This document shows, piece after piece, positions 10,420 through 22,632 of a DNA stretch of 64,000 bases. The notes below the pieces were generated by a model, which saw only the letters and a list, made by a program, of their open reading frames with translations, was not told the DNA's origin and ran no database searches. Position 1 is the first letter of the stretch; every line of letters begins with the position of its first letter. The translations under genes were made by a program, and so were the position numbers. Source of the stretch: Poecilobothrus nobilitatus (lineage: Eukaryota; Arthropoda; Insecta; Diptera; Dolichopodidae); contig OX352772.1 of the NCBI GenBank assembly GCA_947095535.1, positions 253,991,597-254,055,596 of the forward strand. Direction: 5' to 3'.

Positions 10420-10780
10420 TTTTAATTTTAATTTATATAAATATTACTAATTCTAAAAACTTAATTAATTTTACAATATTAATAATATTTCTTAAATGCA
10501 ATCTTAAATATTTTAAATGCAATCGAACACGTGCTTCTGTTTTAGAAGAAACTATGTTAATACTAAAAAACAAAAAACATGATATTATATAACAACTAAT
10601 TTTACAATTTATACAAATTTAATTTATACAAATATTACTAATATTAAAACTTTTATAATTTACACAATATTGATTTTACAACTTAAATATTATAATTGCA
10701 ACTTTACATTAGAACTTAAATATTTTAATATCGACCGAACGCGTGCTTCTTTAAAACTAATTATTTTAATATACATATGT
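10420..10780. repeat. Direct duplication of ~150 bp
   Basis: Two diverged copies, about 10425-10575 and 10610-10780, share AATTTATA(T/C)AAATATTACTAAT at the start and a CGAACACGTGCTTCT / CGAACGCGTGCTTCT block near the end. The 88-residue hydrophobic frame at 10326-10592 overlaps the first copy and has no recognisable domain. It could be untranslated sequence of the LINE that follows, but this is not shown. Confidence 0.55.
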
Positions 10781-10934
10781 GTATTGGATATTACTGTACA
10801 ATAATTATTCTTCCAAAACAAGTAATTATTATTCGCTTACGTCACAATGAGTTCATATGATATTGATAATGAAATAAAAGGAATCAATGTAAGTACAGGG
10901 TCGGTTGAAAATGTACTGTACTTTTGTAAAGAAA

Positions 10935-12840
10935 ATTTATTAATATAATTTATCTTAACATACAAAGTTTAAGGAATAAACTATATGATATAGAATCGTT
11001 GATAAATTCTGTAATTGATTGAAATGTAATTGTGCTTGCTGAAATTTCGTTAAAAAAGCGAGAGAATCAACTTTTTAATCTTCCTGGGTACACTGCATAC
11101 TTCTCCAATAGGCAAACAGGTTATGGAGGTTTTTCTATAAATGTGGCGGATTGCATAAACAGCATTAGTATATATGAGGAAGAGTTTCAGTTATCAAATT
11201 TCTTAGTTGTTAAATTAATAAAACATGATATTAATATATTTGCTTGTTATAGATCGCATTACACTAATGAAGAAGATTACATTAATAAAATTGATGATCT
11301 AATATTTACTTATAAAAGATCGCTAATAATTAGGGATATTAATATCAATTTATTAGACCAAAACAATAGAATGGTCCGAAACTATTGTGATACTTTATTA
11401 AGTAACGGTTTTATTATTTGTAATGAAAAAACTGAACAATTTGCTGCAATGGTAGGAATGGTTAAAACTGTAATAGACCATTTTATTACGGATTTACTAA
11501 AATTTAAATATTCTTTTCATATAATGGATACCTCTTTATCTGACCACAAAATGTTTTTTATTAGTATCGACCAAAAGCCAAAGAAAGAGGATGTCGCTAA
11601 AATTAAAACTGTTCTAAATTACGATAATGATTATATTTAGCAAAACTTAAATGAGTGCGAAAGATTTAGTGACATTGCTCATAAGTTAGGTCAAATAGTT
11701 ATTAGGCACACTAGGAATTTTGTATAAAAAGCTTTAAGAGAAAACATGAATGGATGACAGAAGAAATATCTCGAAATTTGATGATCCGTGATTTTTTTTA
11801 TAAATATTTTTAAAAAAAAGTACCCAAATGCTGATCATGTTAAAAGCTTATATAATCTATATAAAAACAAAGTAAGAAATTTGATCTCAACTGCTAAATT
11901 ATTATTCTCATTAAATTTTGAAAGACTCTGGCAACTCCAAAAACTTGTGAATGGTGTATAAGTCTATTATGCTAAATAAGACACCTAATATTTGTGAAAT
12001 CAAACTAAAAGTTATTAATGAGATTAACAATAATGAGATTATATCTAATCCTTATGATATAAGTAATATAATGAACAAATTCTTTACTACGATAACAGAT
12101 ACGTTAGAAATATCAGACGGAGAAATTTAATATGATTATCTTAATCTTAATAACTTCTCTCGAAATGTATATAATAACTTTAGTTTAGATTTAGTGAACC
12201 TAGAGGAAGTAAATTCTGCGATTAATTCTTTAAAACTGTCTGCTGCAACAGGTTGCGATGGGATTTCAGCCAAATTCATAAAAAAATATTCAGATAGGTT
12301 AGCACCTATTTTGGTAAAATTCATTAACAACTCTTTTGTAACGCAATACTTTCCCGATAGTCTAAAAAAGGCCGTTGTTACCGCAATTTATAAAAGTGAG
12401 GATACCACAAATCTCTCAAACTATTGGCCAGTATCGGTATTATAGAGTTTTTCAGAAGTATTCGAAATTATTGTAAAAAAGAGACTCTTCGCATTTATGC
12501 GAAATAATGGAATACTGAGCTCAGAACAATACGGTTTCGAGAAAAACTCGAATACAACCGCTGCTTTCCTGGCCTTAACTGATTTTATTACCAAAAATAT
12601 GGATAATGGGAAATACACAGCTTGTGTTTTCACTGATTTAAAGAAAGCATTCGATTGCGTCGATCATAAAATATTGCTCCACAAACTTTCTATATTAAAT
12701 TTTTCGAATGATTACATCGCTCTCTTTAAATCATACCTCGGAGGACACAATGTGTACGAGTTGGTAAAATCCTCAGTAATTTGGGGATAATCAAAAAGAG
12801 AGTGCCGCAAGGATCAGTTTTAGGTCCAGTTTTTTTCAAA
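10935..12840 (+). mobile_element. LINE family 2: endonuclease and RT, interrupted at the RT core
   Basis: This plus-strand element is split over several frames. The endonuclease begins at about 10950 (IYLNIQSLRNKL) and runs through 11640 with LPGYTAYFSNR and the terminal SLSDHKMFFIS, an SDH motif. RT appears at 12194-12445 (NSLKLSAATGCDGIS, VVTAIYKSED) and 12497-12790 (EQYGFEKNSNT, VFTDLKKAFDCVDH), then VPQGSVLGPVFFKI at about 12800-12845. Homology stops just before the YADD box, exactly where the TTTA tail of another LINE begins. Frame breaks occur at 11640-12190, 12445 and 12790. It resembles the CR1/Jockey-type RTs of insects; clade not assigned. Confidence 0.75.
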
Positions 12841-13089
12841 ATTTATATTTATTTATTTATTTATTTATTTATTTATACTGCTTAGCACAAACAGTTTACA
12901 TAAAATATATAATATATATAATAACTAGTAAACAATAATAAATTGTTAAATACAATAAAAGTTATAATAAAAATTACATAATTGTTAAGTATAAATAAAC
13001 TTAGAACTAAGATTAAAATTTAAAATCATATACATAGGTATATACTTTACAGTGCAACAAGAAATAAAAACAAAAAAAAAATCCTAATA

Positions 13090-16045
13090 TTAATAGCGAT
13101 TGTATAATTTTTGTTTTTGGGAATGTTTAGAAAGTGTAAAGTCAATGTTAAGTTTATGTTTGTTACCTATAATAAGCATCCTATTAATAGGTTCAAATTT
13201 GCAATAATTAGTCCTATGATTATAGGTTTTAAACAAATTGCAAGAGCGAAGGCGTTGAAGATTTCTAATATTAATTTTACTAAAAATTAAAGTAGATTTA
13301 ACATAACCCTTGACAATCTCTGTAATGAAAATAACATCAGAAACCTCACGTCTAAAACTTAAAGTACACAAATCAATTAACTTTAGCCTTTGTTCATATG
13401 GTGGCAAAAAAATAGGATTTGACCATGGCAAGTGGCGTAAGGCAAATCTAAGAAAGTTTTTCTGTACTGCCTCGATCCTATCAATGTGTACCATGTAAAA
13501 TGGAGACCAAACCTGACTAGCATATTCCAGGTTCGGTCTTACAAGACAAGTGTACAACGATTTAAGAACATAGGGATCTGAAAATTCCTTAGAAGAACGT
13601 TTAACAAACCCCAATAATGAATTAGCTTAATTCATGAATTTATAATATTATTATAATGAATTTTAAAACTAAGTTGGAAATCAAAATACACACCTAAGTC
13701 TTTTATTGAAGTAACTTTAGGTAAACTAATACGATCTAAGTTATAGTTGAAATAAATAGGACTAGAACGACGTCTATAAGATAACAATGCGCATTTATTT
13801 ACATTAAGTAGTAGACAATTATTAACGCACCAATTATTAAAGTTTTGAAGGTCATTCTGCATAAGGACAACGTCCTTATTAGATATAATCTTTTTAAAGA
13901 TTTTCATATCATCAGCGTAAACTTGAAGCTCACAATTAGAAATGATAGAAGTAACATCATTTACAGATAAAATAAAAAGTAAAGAGCCAAGGTGGCTACC
14001 TTGTGGAACACCGGAATTTGCCACGAATGGTTCTGAAATCACATTTTTGAATATAACACTATAAGAGCGATCACACAAATAAGAATATATCCACTTTAGG
14101 AAAAACTCTGGAAAGCCATATTTTTTTAGTTTTAGTAATATAATACTATGTGGCAAAAGATCAAATGCTTTACTAAAATCAGTATAAACAATATCTGTTT
14201 GAAAACCTTCTTCCATGTTATTGAGGAGGAGGGACGTTGTTTCAACTAGGTTTGTCACAGTAGATTTTTGTTTTACAAAACCATGTTGGTTATCAATTAA
14301 AAGATTAGAACAGTGATTATAAATTGAATCCGTTATAATTAGTTCAAATAATTTTGGAATAGAAGATAATTTGGCTATGGGACGATAGTTAGTAATTTCA
14401 TTTTTAGCATTCTTTTTGTGAATTGGTCTGATATAAGACATTTTTCTTAAAGGAGGGAAAAGTCCGGTATTTAATGAGTTTTTGAAGAGTAATGTTAAAG
14501 GCGTGGTGAGAATGTTAGAACACTTGCTCAGAATTATTTCCGGTATACCATCAGGGCCGGGAAAAGTATTATCACCGAGTTTATTTAGATATTTAGAAAC
14601 TATTTCTTCATTTATATTTATGTCATTAAGAGACGTTTTTTGACAACTGTCCATAAAGGAGAAATAATTTTCATTTGGCGAAAAGGAAGAATCACTATAT
14701 GAAGTGCTGAAAAACTCACGAAAATACTTCGAAGTAACTAAACGATCATTACTTGAAAGAGAATTAAAATTCATAAATGTAGGGTAATCATCACAATTAC
14801 GTTTAGAATTTATGAATTTCCAAAATTTTTTCGGATCAGATTTTAGTTTACTTGCCATTTGATTAATATAATTATTGTAAAGAATATCGGATGACGCTTT
14901 AAATTTATCAAAAAATATGACAAAATTGTTATAGTCATTAATATCTTTTGATTTGAGATATTTACGCCAGACTTTGTTTTTCTTATTTCTGAGAGATCTA
15001 AGCTCCTTTGTGAACCATGGTGGACCAGATTGGGAAGATCTTTTTTTGAAATAGGAACAAATTGAGTAAAACCTTCAAACATAGTTTCATAAAACCTAAT
15101 TGTCGTTTGATTTAGGTCTATATTATTAAATAAAAACGTGAAGTCATAGGTATTTAAGAAATTTATTAGTCCAGGAAAGTTGGTTTTATTGAAAATAAAA
15201 CTATAAGAATATGCTGTTTCAAAATTTACGGAATTAGTTAAACAACAGGTAAAACTTATTGAAGGGTGATAAGGGTCTAACGCAACAAGCGATAACACTG
15301 AATCACAGAAAGTGATATTATACCAATCAGAGGTAAATATTAAATCCAATTGCTTATCTTTAAAATTACGATGGTGGAAAACCTGTTGTAAATTGTTGGT
15401 ATTTAATCCATCAATAAATTGCAAATCAGTTTCACTCACCGAAAAATCCGGAATCAAAAAAGATTCTTCGTCATGATTAATCCATGTAATATGAGGGAAA
15501 TTAAAATCTCCACATAAAATTAACTCATCATTAGGATCTGAATTACAGCAAATCGAATCCCTTACATTTAAAAGAGTAATATAAATATTTAAATTCGAAG
15601 AAGGTGGAATGTATATGTTAACAATATTTACATTTTTGTTTGAAAATTTTATATTCACACCTATTATTTCAAGACCGTCTGCGTTAGAAATAGGAATTTC
15701 ATTTGCATTAAAAGAGTTTTTGACGGCAATCAATACACCTCCCCCTTTAGGAATGTAACTATTAGATACATTAGGTTCAGCATATTTATCTTTTCTAAAA
15801 ACAGAATATGAGCTATCGAAAAGCTCAAGATTGTTAATAGAAGAATTTAGCCAAGTTTCAGTTAATGCAAATACGTCAAAATTTAAACTTATTGAATTAA
15901 GTAAGACTTGACTTGTTTTTGTTCTAAGACCTCTGACATTTTGATAGTATATTGATAAATTTATCAAAATTGAAGAATCTATCAAAGATGTAGAGATCTT
16001 ATTTAAATTATTTGTTGGCACGAAAAAATTTATTATAATTATCAT
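13090..16045 (-). pseudogene. LINE family 3 ORF2: AP endonuclease and reverse transcriptase
   Basis: The endonuclease (16045 down to about 15200) shows YYQNVRGLRTK, FALTETWLN, GGGVLIAVKN and LCGDFNFPHITW. RT follows (14858-13632): FPGPDGIPEIIL, IRPIHKKNAKNEITNYRPIA, NQHGFVKQKST, YTDFSKAFDLLPH, SGVPQGSHLGSLLF and an intact VYADDMKIF (about 13900-13925). The C-terminal region (13614-13090) contains VRPNLEYASQVWSPF, typical after LINE RT cores. One frameshift lies near 15040-15050, at a run of seven T, and one lies around 13620-13640. All catalytic motifs I can see are intact, so only small indels disable it. The start overlaps the ORF1 end by about 38 bases, as in many LINEs. Confidence 0.85.
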
Positions 16046-17998
16046 TCGAAACTTGTAAGTGATTGTAATAATTACTATTACAATGACTGCGATATGCCTT
16101 TAAGTCGTCTAAGATATCTTTGGAAGATATACCTTTAGTTTCGTGAAATTTTATATATAATTTATATAATTCTTTGTATTCGGTTGGTAAACCTTCGTTA
16201 TCAATTAAAACTTTTATACTTGTTCTGGTCTTACCTTCCAACACAGTATTATATTTATCATCAAACAAGTATGAAAAATATAATGTGACCATGTTATAGA
16301 CTTTATCTTCTCTTAGCCTAGAAAGAGCGACTGTATAGTCGTTGTTGGCAAGAGATTGTTGTGTCATTCTTGTTATCGGTGGTAAAAGCGGGTTAATAAT
16401 TGAAGGTTGAAGAGTTTCACCTTGAACAAAGTTTATGAATTTAGAAGTAGAAGGAACATTTGGTGAAGTTGAGGAAGAAGAAGGAGGTTCAATTATCGAA
16501 ACACAATTAGAATTGGTAATTTCAGGATCTTTAATTAGTGATGCAGTATTAAAAGCGTTTATATTGTTATTACTGTTCTGAATAGTATTGTGGTTATGAG
16601 ATTTGTTGTTCTGATTTATGTTTGAAGTAGTGTAAGTGTCTGAGTTAGTGTTTACTATGATTAAGGAATTATTTGTGTCTGTTGTGCTAGAGTTTAATGA
16701 CTTGTTAACGGTTGAACTATTATTAGGATGAACAGTTAAATTTTTAACGTTAATGCTAGAATTAGAATTACTATTAACAGAAACAATTTTATTATTTTTA
16801 GATATTAATTTTATATTATTACGAGAAATATTTTTACTTTTATTATTATTATTCCTATTTTTATCATTATTATTATTATTACTTCCATTTTTATTTTTAT
16901 TAATTTTATTACTTATAATATTATATTTTTTATTACTATTATCATTAATAGTTAACGTATTATCTAACTTACTTTTCGCATCTTTACCTCTAATATCCCG
17001 GAATTTTGTAATTGTGGTCCCCTTATCCCAAAATTTAAGATTTTTCACCTTCATGATCATGTTTTCAGGAACGTGCACCTTAAACGACAAGTATTTTGGA
17101 TTTCGGATGTTTTTGGGAGTTACCTTTTTACATATTGCAATATCACATTTAAATTTTTGTTTAATATAGCACTCAAGGCTTTTTTCTGTAGTTTTGCAAT
17201 TTAACCTTGAAATGCAAAGAGAAAAAGAAGGCTTTTTTGTAGACACTGGGACTATTGTAGCCTTAACTCCAGGTTTTGCTTTATTTTTTTTGCTCTTTGC
17301 CTTTGTGCTAGGTGTGATATTGTCAGTTTGAATAAATACGTCTTTATAAACTATGGATGGTTTATTTAATTTATCAAACTGTTGTTTAATTAACTCACTC
17401 ACATCGCATTGAGTTTCCTTCTGGCTATGATTAGGTAATTGTTTCTCCGAACCCATAGCGTGAAGGGATAAGTTCATGCGATTTAAATCGTCCTTCATAA
17501 GTTCAACTACTTCTCGAATGCCAACCAGCTCTTTTGATGTTACCGAAAGAAGTTCATTTTTCATATCATTAACCAGATCTGTTAATGTATTCTTTAGCCA
17601 GAAAGAAAACTGCATAATGCCTGGTTAAAGCTATCGTAGCTTTTGGCCATATCGTTAAAGCATACCGAATTACTTTTCAGAGCATCCACTGCTTTGGCCG
17701 TGCAACCTTGGCAGTCGCCTTTTATATCATTTAAGTAAACCATCAACTCGTCTTTAAGAATATGAATAGGCTGGTTTAAATCTAAGCAACTTTCGCAAAG
17801 AAAATGATGCGAAATAAACGTGTTACATGTTTGCCAGCCCCTGGGGGCATTAATGCAAACCTCATGAAACTTTCTGTTACAGATACCATTGCATGCGATG
17901 ACATCTGTTTTAGAATCTGTAATGGTACAGAGTACGGCACTGCATTTATTTTGATTCATTTTAATTAGTAACAGTAATATATAAAAATTTAACAGCAA
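16008..17998 (-). pseudogene. LINE family 3 ORF1: Cys-rich finger and Asn-rich gag-like protein
   Basis: The N-terminal frame (17998-17594) begins NQNKCSAVLC and contains CNGICNRKFHEVCINAPRGW and HHFLCESCLD, a C4HC3-like PHD finger arrangement. It shifts frame near 17600 (an A-rich AGAAAGAAAAC) into the 535-residue frame. That frame has a coiled stretch, KPSFSLCISRLNCKTTEKSL (RRM-like start) and a long Asn/Ser-rich low-complexity segment (about 16530-16960). It ends in a helical region (NMVTLYFSYLFDDKYNTVLE). Such proteins bind element RNA. The antisense Leu-rich frame over the Asn-rich region is a shadow. Confidence 0.75.
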
Positions 17999-18110
17999 AA
18001 CAAAATTAATTTTAATAATATAAGTCAGTTTTTTAAGAAATCAAGTTAAAATTAAAACAAAAGTAAACAAACTTAAGTGACCTAATTTAAGTAATTATTA
18101 AAAATGTTTA

Positions 18111-18540
18111 AACAAAAAAATTTTTTAATTTTATAAGTCAGCACTTTTATATTATGGTAAAAATATGTAAAGTTAAAATCTTTTGTATTTGATTATATTA
18201 TTGTTCGTAAAGTAAAAAAAAAATTAAACGAATTTAAAAATGCGCATTTTTGCGATTTTGCGCAATTTAAAAAAATAAACTTGATTTGACCTGAAAAAAA
18301 TCATGATATCCTATTACAAAGTATCAATGAATTTATTGAAAAACCTAAATATCCTAAACTTGTTCAATTCATTAACCTTGCCTAACAACTTCTAGAGTAC
18401 CAACAACCTTCATTTCCTACTATACAACCACTTGCAACTTATAAGTTAACAACCCATGCTTATAACCTAAACCAAAACAAACAAAACAAGTTTTTGACCC
18501 ACTAACCAAGAATAACCTACATTAAACCCATCAATCAAAA
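18111..18540. other. AT-rich then C-rich, G-poor intergenic sequence
   Basis: The first half is A/T-rich with no gene. From about 18340 to 18540 the plus strand is C-rich and nearly free of G (for example CCTAACAACTTCTAGAGTAC), resembling positions 60-430 in composition. No reading frame or terminal motif is recognised. Confidence 0.4.
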
Positions 18541-18858
18541 TATAGGTCAGTGGGCGTGGTCTTCGGTGCGATATGGCATGATTTTTTCCCATCCCCAAGT
18601 GCAGGATTACCTACTGATACATTAACATCCACTTTCTCCACCATCAACTATCTTACCGCTTTTCTCTGCTGGCGACCTCTCTCCATGACTGGGGCCAGAC
18701 CCGCCGGTGGTCACAACTCCTACCCACGTTTGCGGTAATATCCTACCGCGCTTTTCTAACTTTCTCTGCCAGATTCCTAAGAAATCCGCTGACATTGCCT
18801 CTGAGGCTCTTACTTTACAAACTTTTGTAAACAAAAAGTTTTTTTTTTATTATTATAG
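18541..18858 (+). other. GC-richer patch ending in pyrimidine tract and AG; candidate intron 3' part
   Basis: Positions 18541-18790 are conspicuously GC-richer than anything near them and carry no recognised domain. The patch is followed by a T tract and TATTATTATAG at 18848-18858. The Polinton polymerase frame begins immediately after that AG. The end of this interval is therefore a plausible splice acceptor, while the GC-rich patch may be an unrelated insertion. Short frames on both strands here have no family signature. Confidence 0.4.
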
Positions 18859-19199
18859 GAAACTTTATAGGAGATTTAATTAACGAATTTGCATCTGATG
18901 GAAAAAATGTTTACGGTACAAAATTTGTATCGACAGGGCCTAAAAGTTACTCATACCGTTATTATAACCCTGATACAAATGAGTATGGTGACACTGTAAA
19001 ATGTAAGGAAATAACAAGTAATAAAAGTGGCACAACATTAAATTTTGAACATATGAAAGAAATAGTTACTAATCCTTTTTTAGAGTGCAACTTTTATTTC
19101 ACAACTGCAAACAAAATTAAACGTCAAAAAGTTCATTTCGTTCATTTCAAAAGTTCAAACAATTTCGAAACACTTCCTTATGGCATCTTAAATAACTAA
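18859..19199 (+). pseudogene. Polinton protein-primed DNA polymerase B, C-terminal fragment
   Basis: This 113-residue frame continues from the AG at 18858 to a stop at 19197. It starts GNFIGDLINEF, then FVSTGPKSYSYRY and LNFEHMKEIV, and ends SNNFETLPYGILNN. These match the thumb/C-terminal part of Polinton protein-primed polymerases: the GPKxYxY block and the terminal TLPYG are characteristic. It is on the opposite strand to the capsid genes, as expected for the family. The catalytic YxDTDS motif and the exonuclease are not present upstream here, so this copy is only an exon or fragment. The frame itself has no stop. Confidence 0.8.
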
Positions 19200-20419
19200 A
19201 AAACTATTTTTTGTAAGTAACATTTTTATATAAATTAATTTTTTTATTTTAGATGTGTACAAGAAACATGACAACATTTTTTAATAGTCGACATGCAATT
19301 TGTCATCGGAACCGATAAACAACATTATCTAAAGGGAATGGCTACAATTCATAATTGGGCATTCATTGGCTTGGCATTAGATAGTACAACGAAACAAAAT
19401 GATTGTAAAAATTAAAAAAGTTTTGTTTTATATAATTTAGCTTATTATATAATATAATATTATGTATCTTGTAATGTAATGGTGCCTTTTTTAAACTGTT
19501 AAATTTTTAATTGCAATTTAAATTAACAGTTGGGTAATTAATGTAAAGTAATGTATGCAATGCAATAATTTAAATGTTAGAACTTTGAAGTATTAAGAAA
19601 TGTGGTGATGTGGGTGATCTTCAAGGGTGGTGTGGAAACGAACTTTTCCAGAACGGCGTTTTCAAAAAGTGCACAGGGCGCCAAAAAGCGTACCACCGGC
19701 ACTGACACTTATGTAGGTATATACGTATACATATATATACATATGTAGGTATATAGGTATATATATATACATTTGTAGGTATATATTAATTACCTATATT
19801 CAGGTACAGCTTCAACAACTTAAAATTTTGATATATAATCCAAGTTTGTACAGTTTTCTAAAATATTAAAATAACATAACAAAGCCAAAATAAAGGCAAA
19901 TTACTTGTTTACCTGAACTTTGGCTCTACCTAATGTGTAAAAAATAAAACTAGTTTTTCTTATAAAATAAAAAACAATTTTTTTAAAGTACCTAATAATA
20001 TAATGTAACATAATAATTTAAAATGGGATAATTCGGTAAAAATATATAATGGCGTTTTATTAAAAACCATATTTGAAAATATTTTTATCGAACTCAAAAT
20101 TTGAAAATATATACATGATTAACGTTTATTTGATGTCAAAAACTTAAACAATAAGCGAGTGTCGCTTTTAAATATGTTGTTTTTTTTTGTCACTCGGATG
20201 AAACCTGTAATAGTAAAAATATTCCCAAAAGAGTGACTAGCAAAAGTAACACCAAGAAGTGAGTGCGTCTCGTAATAATCACATAAGTATTTCAAAACTG
20301 AATAATCATTTTCAAATATAGGATGTGGTATTTATACATTTCAGGCAAAATATTATTTTTGTTGCAAAACCAGTTTTTTGCATATTGGATATTGTATGTA
20401 TCTTTGTTTGTTTTTGATA
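19200..20419. other. Polinton interior spacer with TA/TATG microsatellite
   Basis: No confident gene. A 41-residue frame from 19291 (MQFVIGTDKQHYLKG) is open but unrecognised. A TATATAC/TATGTAGG-type microsatellite lies at about 19710-19790. The rest is A/T-rich. It separates the convergent polymerase and protease genes. Confidence 0.45.
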
Positions 20420-20830
20420 CTTCAAAATTTTTGCAAACTATTTGATAACAGTGTTGTCATTGAAGTTAAGATTGTTATAACTAACAATATCCAAAAACCT
20501 TGACATGCTATGACCTTTGCACCTGTACCATAACAACAACTATTTTGTAGTTGCATACAGTGCAGGAGTTTTTGAGATTTTTTTTTCTTAATTGATGAAG
20601 TTCTTTCTGAACAGGAGTTTGGCCATAAGAATCGAAAAATTCTACGCAATCAGGCACAAAAATGCATATCCAATGTTTACCTGGCTTGGTATGAACATCT
20701 GTATTTACTACTAGAAATGCGGGTTTTCAAATATGTTTAGAAAGTTTATCTAGAGGAAAAACTCTTTTAAAAAATTTCTTTGTTTGATGATTGCATGTAA
20801 ATACTTTTTTAATTTGAAGAGTATTCATAA
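20420..20830 (-). pseudogene. Polinton adenovirus-type cysteine protease, broken
   Basis: The minus strand carries the maturation protease of the element. VNTDVHTKPGKHW (about 20715-20670) contains the catalytic-type His. FFDSYGQTPVQKELHQL (about 20640-20590) follows with the conserved Asp-Ser-Tyr-Gly turn. A Cys-containing block, LQNSCCYGTG and then VIACQGF, lies at about 20555-20490. The usual CGHYC catalytic context is degraded and stops occur, so it is inactive. The related copy at 2950-3460 keeps the VCGQYC block. The product would act in virion maturation. Confidence 0.7.
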
Positions 20831-20836
20831 TGCTTA

Positions 20837-21178
20837 TTAGTTTTGTGCAAAAGAAGCAAAGTCATAAATTCTTGTATTTCCTTTTAAGTAGTGTTTTAGA
20901 AAACCTTTGTTGATACATCCGTTTGTTAAAATGATGTCAAATTTCTCAATTAATGTGACAAGTTCTTTGTTTGATTGTTCGTCAAATACATTTCCGAATT
21001 TATAGCTTTCAATAGTATTTGGTATGAAATCTTTTGTAGGAAATTTGTATTTTATTTCTTTAGTGATTATTTTACAATTTGCTTTTATTCCCGCTAATGT
21101 AACATTTTTAACGAAAACAAATTCGCTATCGTCAGAACAAAATGTCAAATCGATGAGTGCACAAGCTTGTTTAGACAT
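20837..21178 (-). CDS. Conserved Polinton-associated small protein of unknown function
   Basis: This 113-residue open frame starts MSKQACALIDLTFCSDD and has FVFVKNVTLAGIKANCKII, FPTKDFIPNTIE and FDIILTNGCINKGFLKHYL. From memory this layout (a self-associated hydrophobic strand, an FVKxxxLAG block and a late ILTNG-K-FL block) resembles small proteins encoded beside the protease in insect Polintons, perhaps nuclease-fold-like. I do not know their function. It lies between protease and major capsid genes on the same strand. It is one of the few frames in the element without stops, though its full length is uncertain. Confidence 0.5.
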   Translation of the reverse strand: MSKQACALIDLTFCSDDSEFVFVKNVTLAGIKANCKIITKEIKYKFPTKDFIPNTIESYKFGNVFDEQSNKELVTLIEKFDIILTNGCINKGFLKHYLKGNTRIYDFASFAQN

Positions 21179-21235
21179 ATTTGCTATGTGGTGTGTAATA
21201 TTTGATTAATTTAAAGTACGTAAGTATTGAGCTTT

Positions 21236-22560
21236 TTATAGATTTGTGTAGACATTGCGATTTTTATCTTTTAACACGTTTGCATAGAATTCTCCATAAA
21301 TTAGAGCTATTAATGTTGATGAAGTTGGTTTTGATAATCTTGCCTCCATTCGTACAGTTCCTTGATTAAGTAAACCTTGACATATTTCATTACCTGATGC
21401 ATCTGGTGTTAAATCAAAAGCCAATAAAAAGAACCTACCTGTAAACATAGATTTTGTTATTTCATGACCTCTATCATTATGATAGATTCCTGTTCCAGAG
21501 AAAAGTGTATGATAAGCTCTCGTATTGCAATTATTATCGTCAGAAAAACTTGTTTCTATTGATGCATTTTGCACTTGCCCACCATTAACATAAAGTATAA
21601 ATTGTGAAATATCAAAATGCTTGAAATTGTAGGATTTTTTGAGCGTTTTCCCAAATATCCAGCATTTTAGGTCATACAAAAAATAATTGTATTTGGTAAT
21701 TGACCAATGAAAACATTGTTTAACGAAATCGAAAAGCTGTTGTTAGGAATCGTGAAATTTTATCTTGCGATACAATTATATTTAGCATTTGAATTTTCTA
21801 GAACTGCATTTATGGGCTAGTAATACGCTAGGATTTATTGTTACATGTCGTATAAATAAGTTAGCATCCCAAATTTTAAATTGCGATCCATCGGAGTCAT
21901 CGGCAAATAAGAAGAAATCTGGTTTTTCTAGCGTAAAAAGTATTGGAATATCCACGTTATTTATTAAAAGTGTAGGTTGATTAAACATATTTACATGAAG
22001 TTTTCCCATAAGTCCAACAACATTACTATTATGATATAGTTTTTGACGTTCCTTACGGACCATTATTATTGACGGACCATTATTATCAGATTTAGCTATA
22101 TTTGATTTATTTCATATCCATCCAGCACATTCTAAATGAGTGGTTGCAGCATCAGTTCCATAATTTAGGAGAGATTCAATATAAGCTCTGTAATGGTATT
22201 TTCCATCTGACGGGGTAATATTTTTTTCATTGAGTTGTACATTACACTGCTTAATCAGAGAATGTAATAGATTACTAACTACACTGGGTTGTTGGAAAGA
22301 TTTTCCATCTGCAGTTTTACTATCACACCATGGTGTTTCATCTTTTTTTTAAATCTGAACTTTGAGTTTTATATATCTTAAAGATAAATCCCTCTATATG
22401 TCGCCGTGGCCTAATCAAACAAATTCTATTGTTGAAGGACTATCCAAAGAAGTAATAGGATTGCATGACACCTCTTTAGATTTTAAGATACTTGCTTGTA
22501 TTTGTGGGCTAGTAAATAAATCCAATTCTTATTTCATACATTCGTTCATTTTATGTTTTT
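21236..22560 (-). pseudogene. Polinton major capsid protein (double jelly-roll), broken
   Basis: The gene is spread over several frames on the minus strand. The N-terminal part (about 22545-22075) shows ELDLFT, VSCNPITSLDSPSTIEFV and HYRAYIESLLNYGTDAATTH. The middle frame (22063-21782) has MFNQPTLLINNVDIPI and FFLFADDSD. The last frame (21679-21236) has HFDISQFILYVNGGQVQ, NTRAYHTLFSGTGIYHNDRG, FFLLAFDLTPDASGNEI and LIYGEFYANV. These blocks match the capsid proteins of insect Polintons (F54H12.2-like) in order across nearly the whole length. Stops and frameshifts interrupt the N-terminal third and about 21700-21780. Confidence 0.85.
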
Positions 22561-22632
22561 AATCAAAGATATCTTGTTTTTGAATTTTTTTCTGTTTACT
22601 CTGAGCTTTATGTTTCTTTTGCTTTGAATGAG

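Larger units (their letters stand above)
12841..18110 (-). mobile_element. LINE family 3: nearly complete minus-strand element
   Basis: About 5.3 kb with a full gene set on the minus strand: ORF1 (16008-17998, one frameshift) and ORF2 endonuclease plus RT (13090-16045, two frameshifts). At the 3' end the terminal repeat is (TTTA)n on the plus strand (about 12847-12876), read as a TAAA-type tail on the coding strand. Such short tandem tails are known for CR1/L2-type and some related LINEs. It is inserted into LINE family 2 at 12840. The 5' boundary near 18000-18110 is not sharp, and the rest of the interrupted RT is not visible beyond it. Confidence 0.8.

Noticed and set aside
10326..10592. 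88-residue hydrophobic frame
   Set aside because: It overlaps a direct duplication and is AT-driven; the second copy of the duplication does not keep the frame.
16753..17169. Leu-rich plus-strand frame resembling a membrane protein
   Set aside because: It is antisense to the Asn-rich low-complexity part of LINE ORF1.
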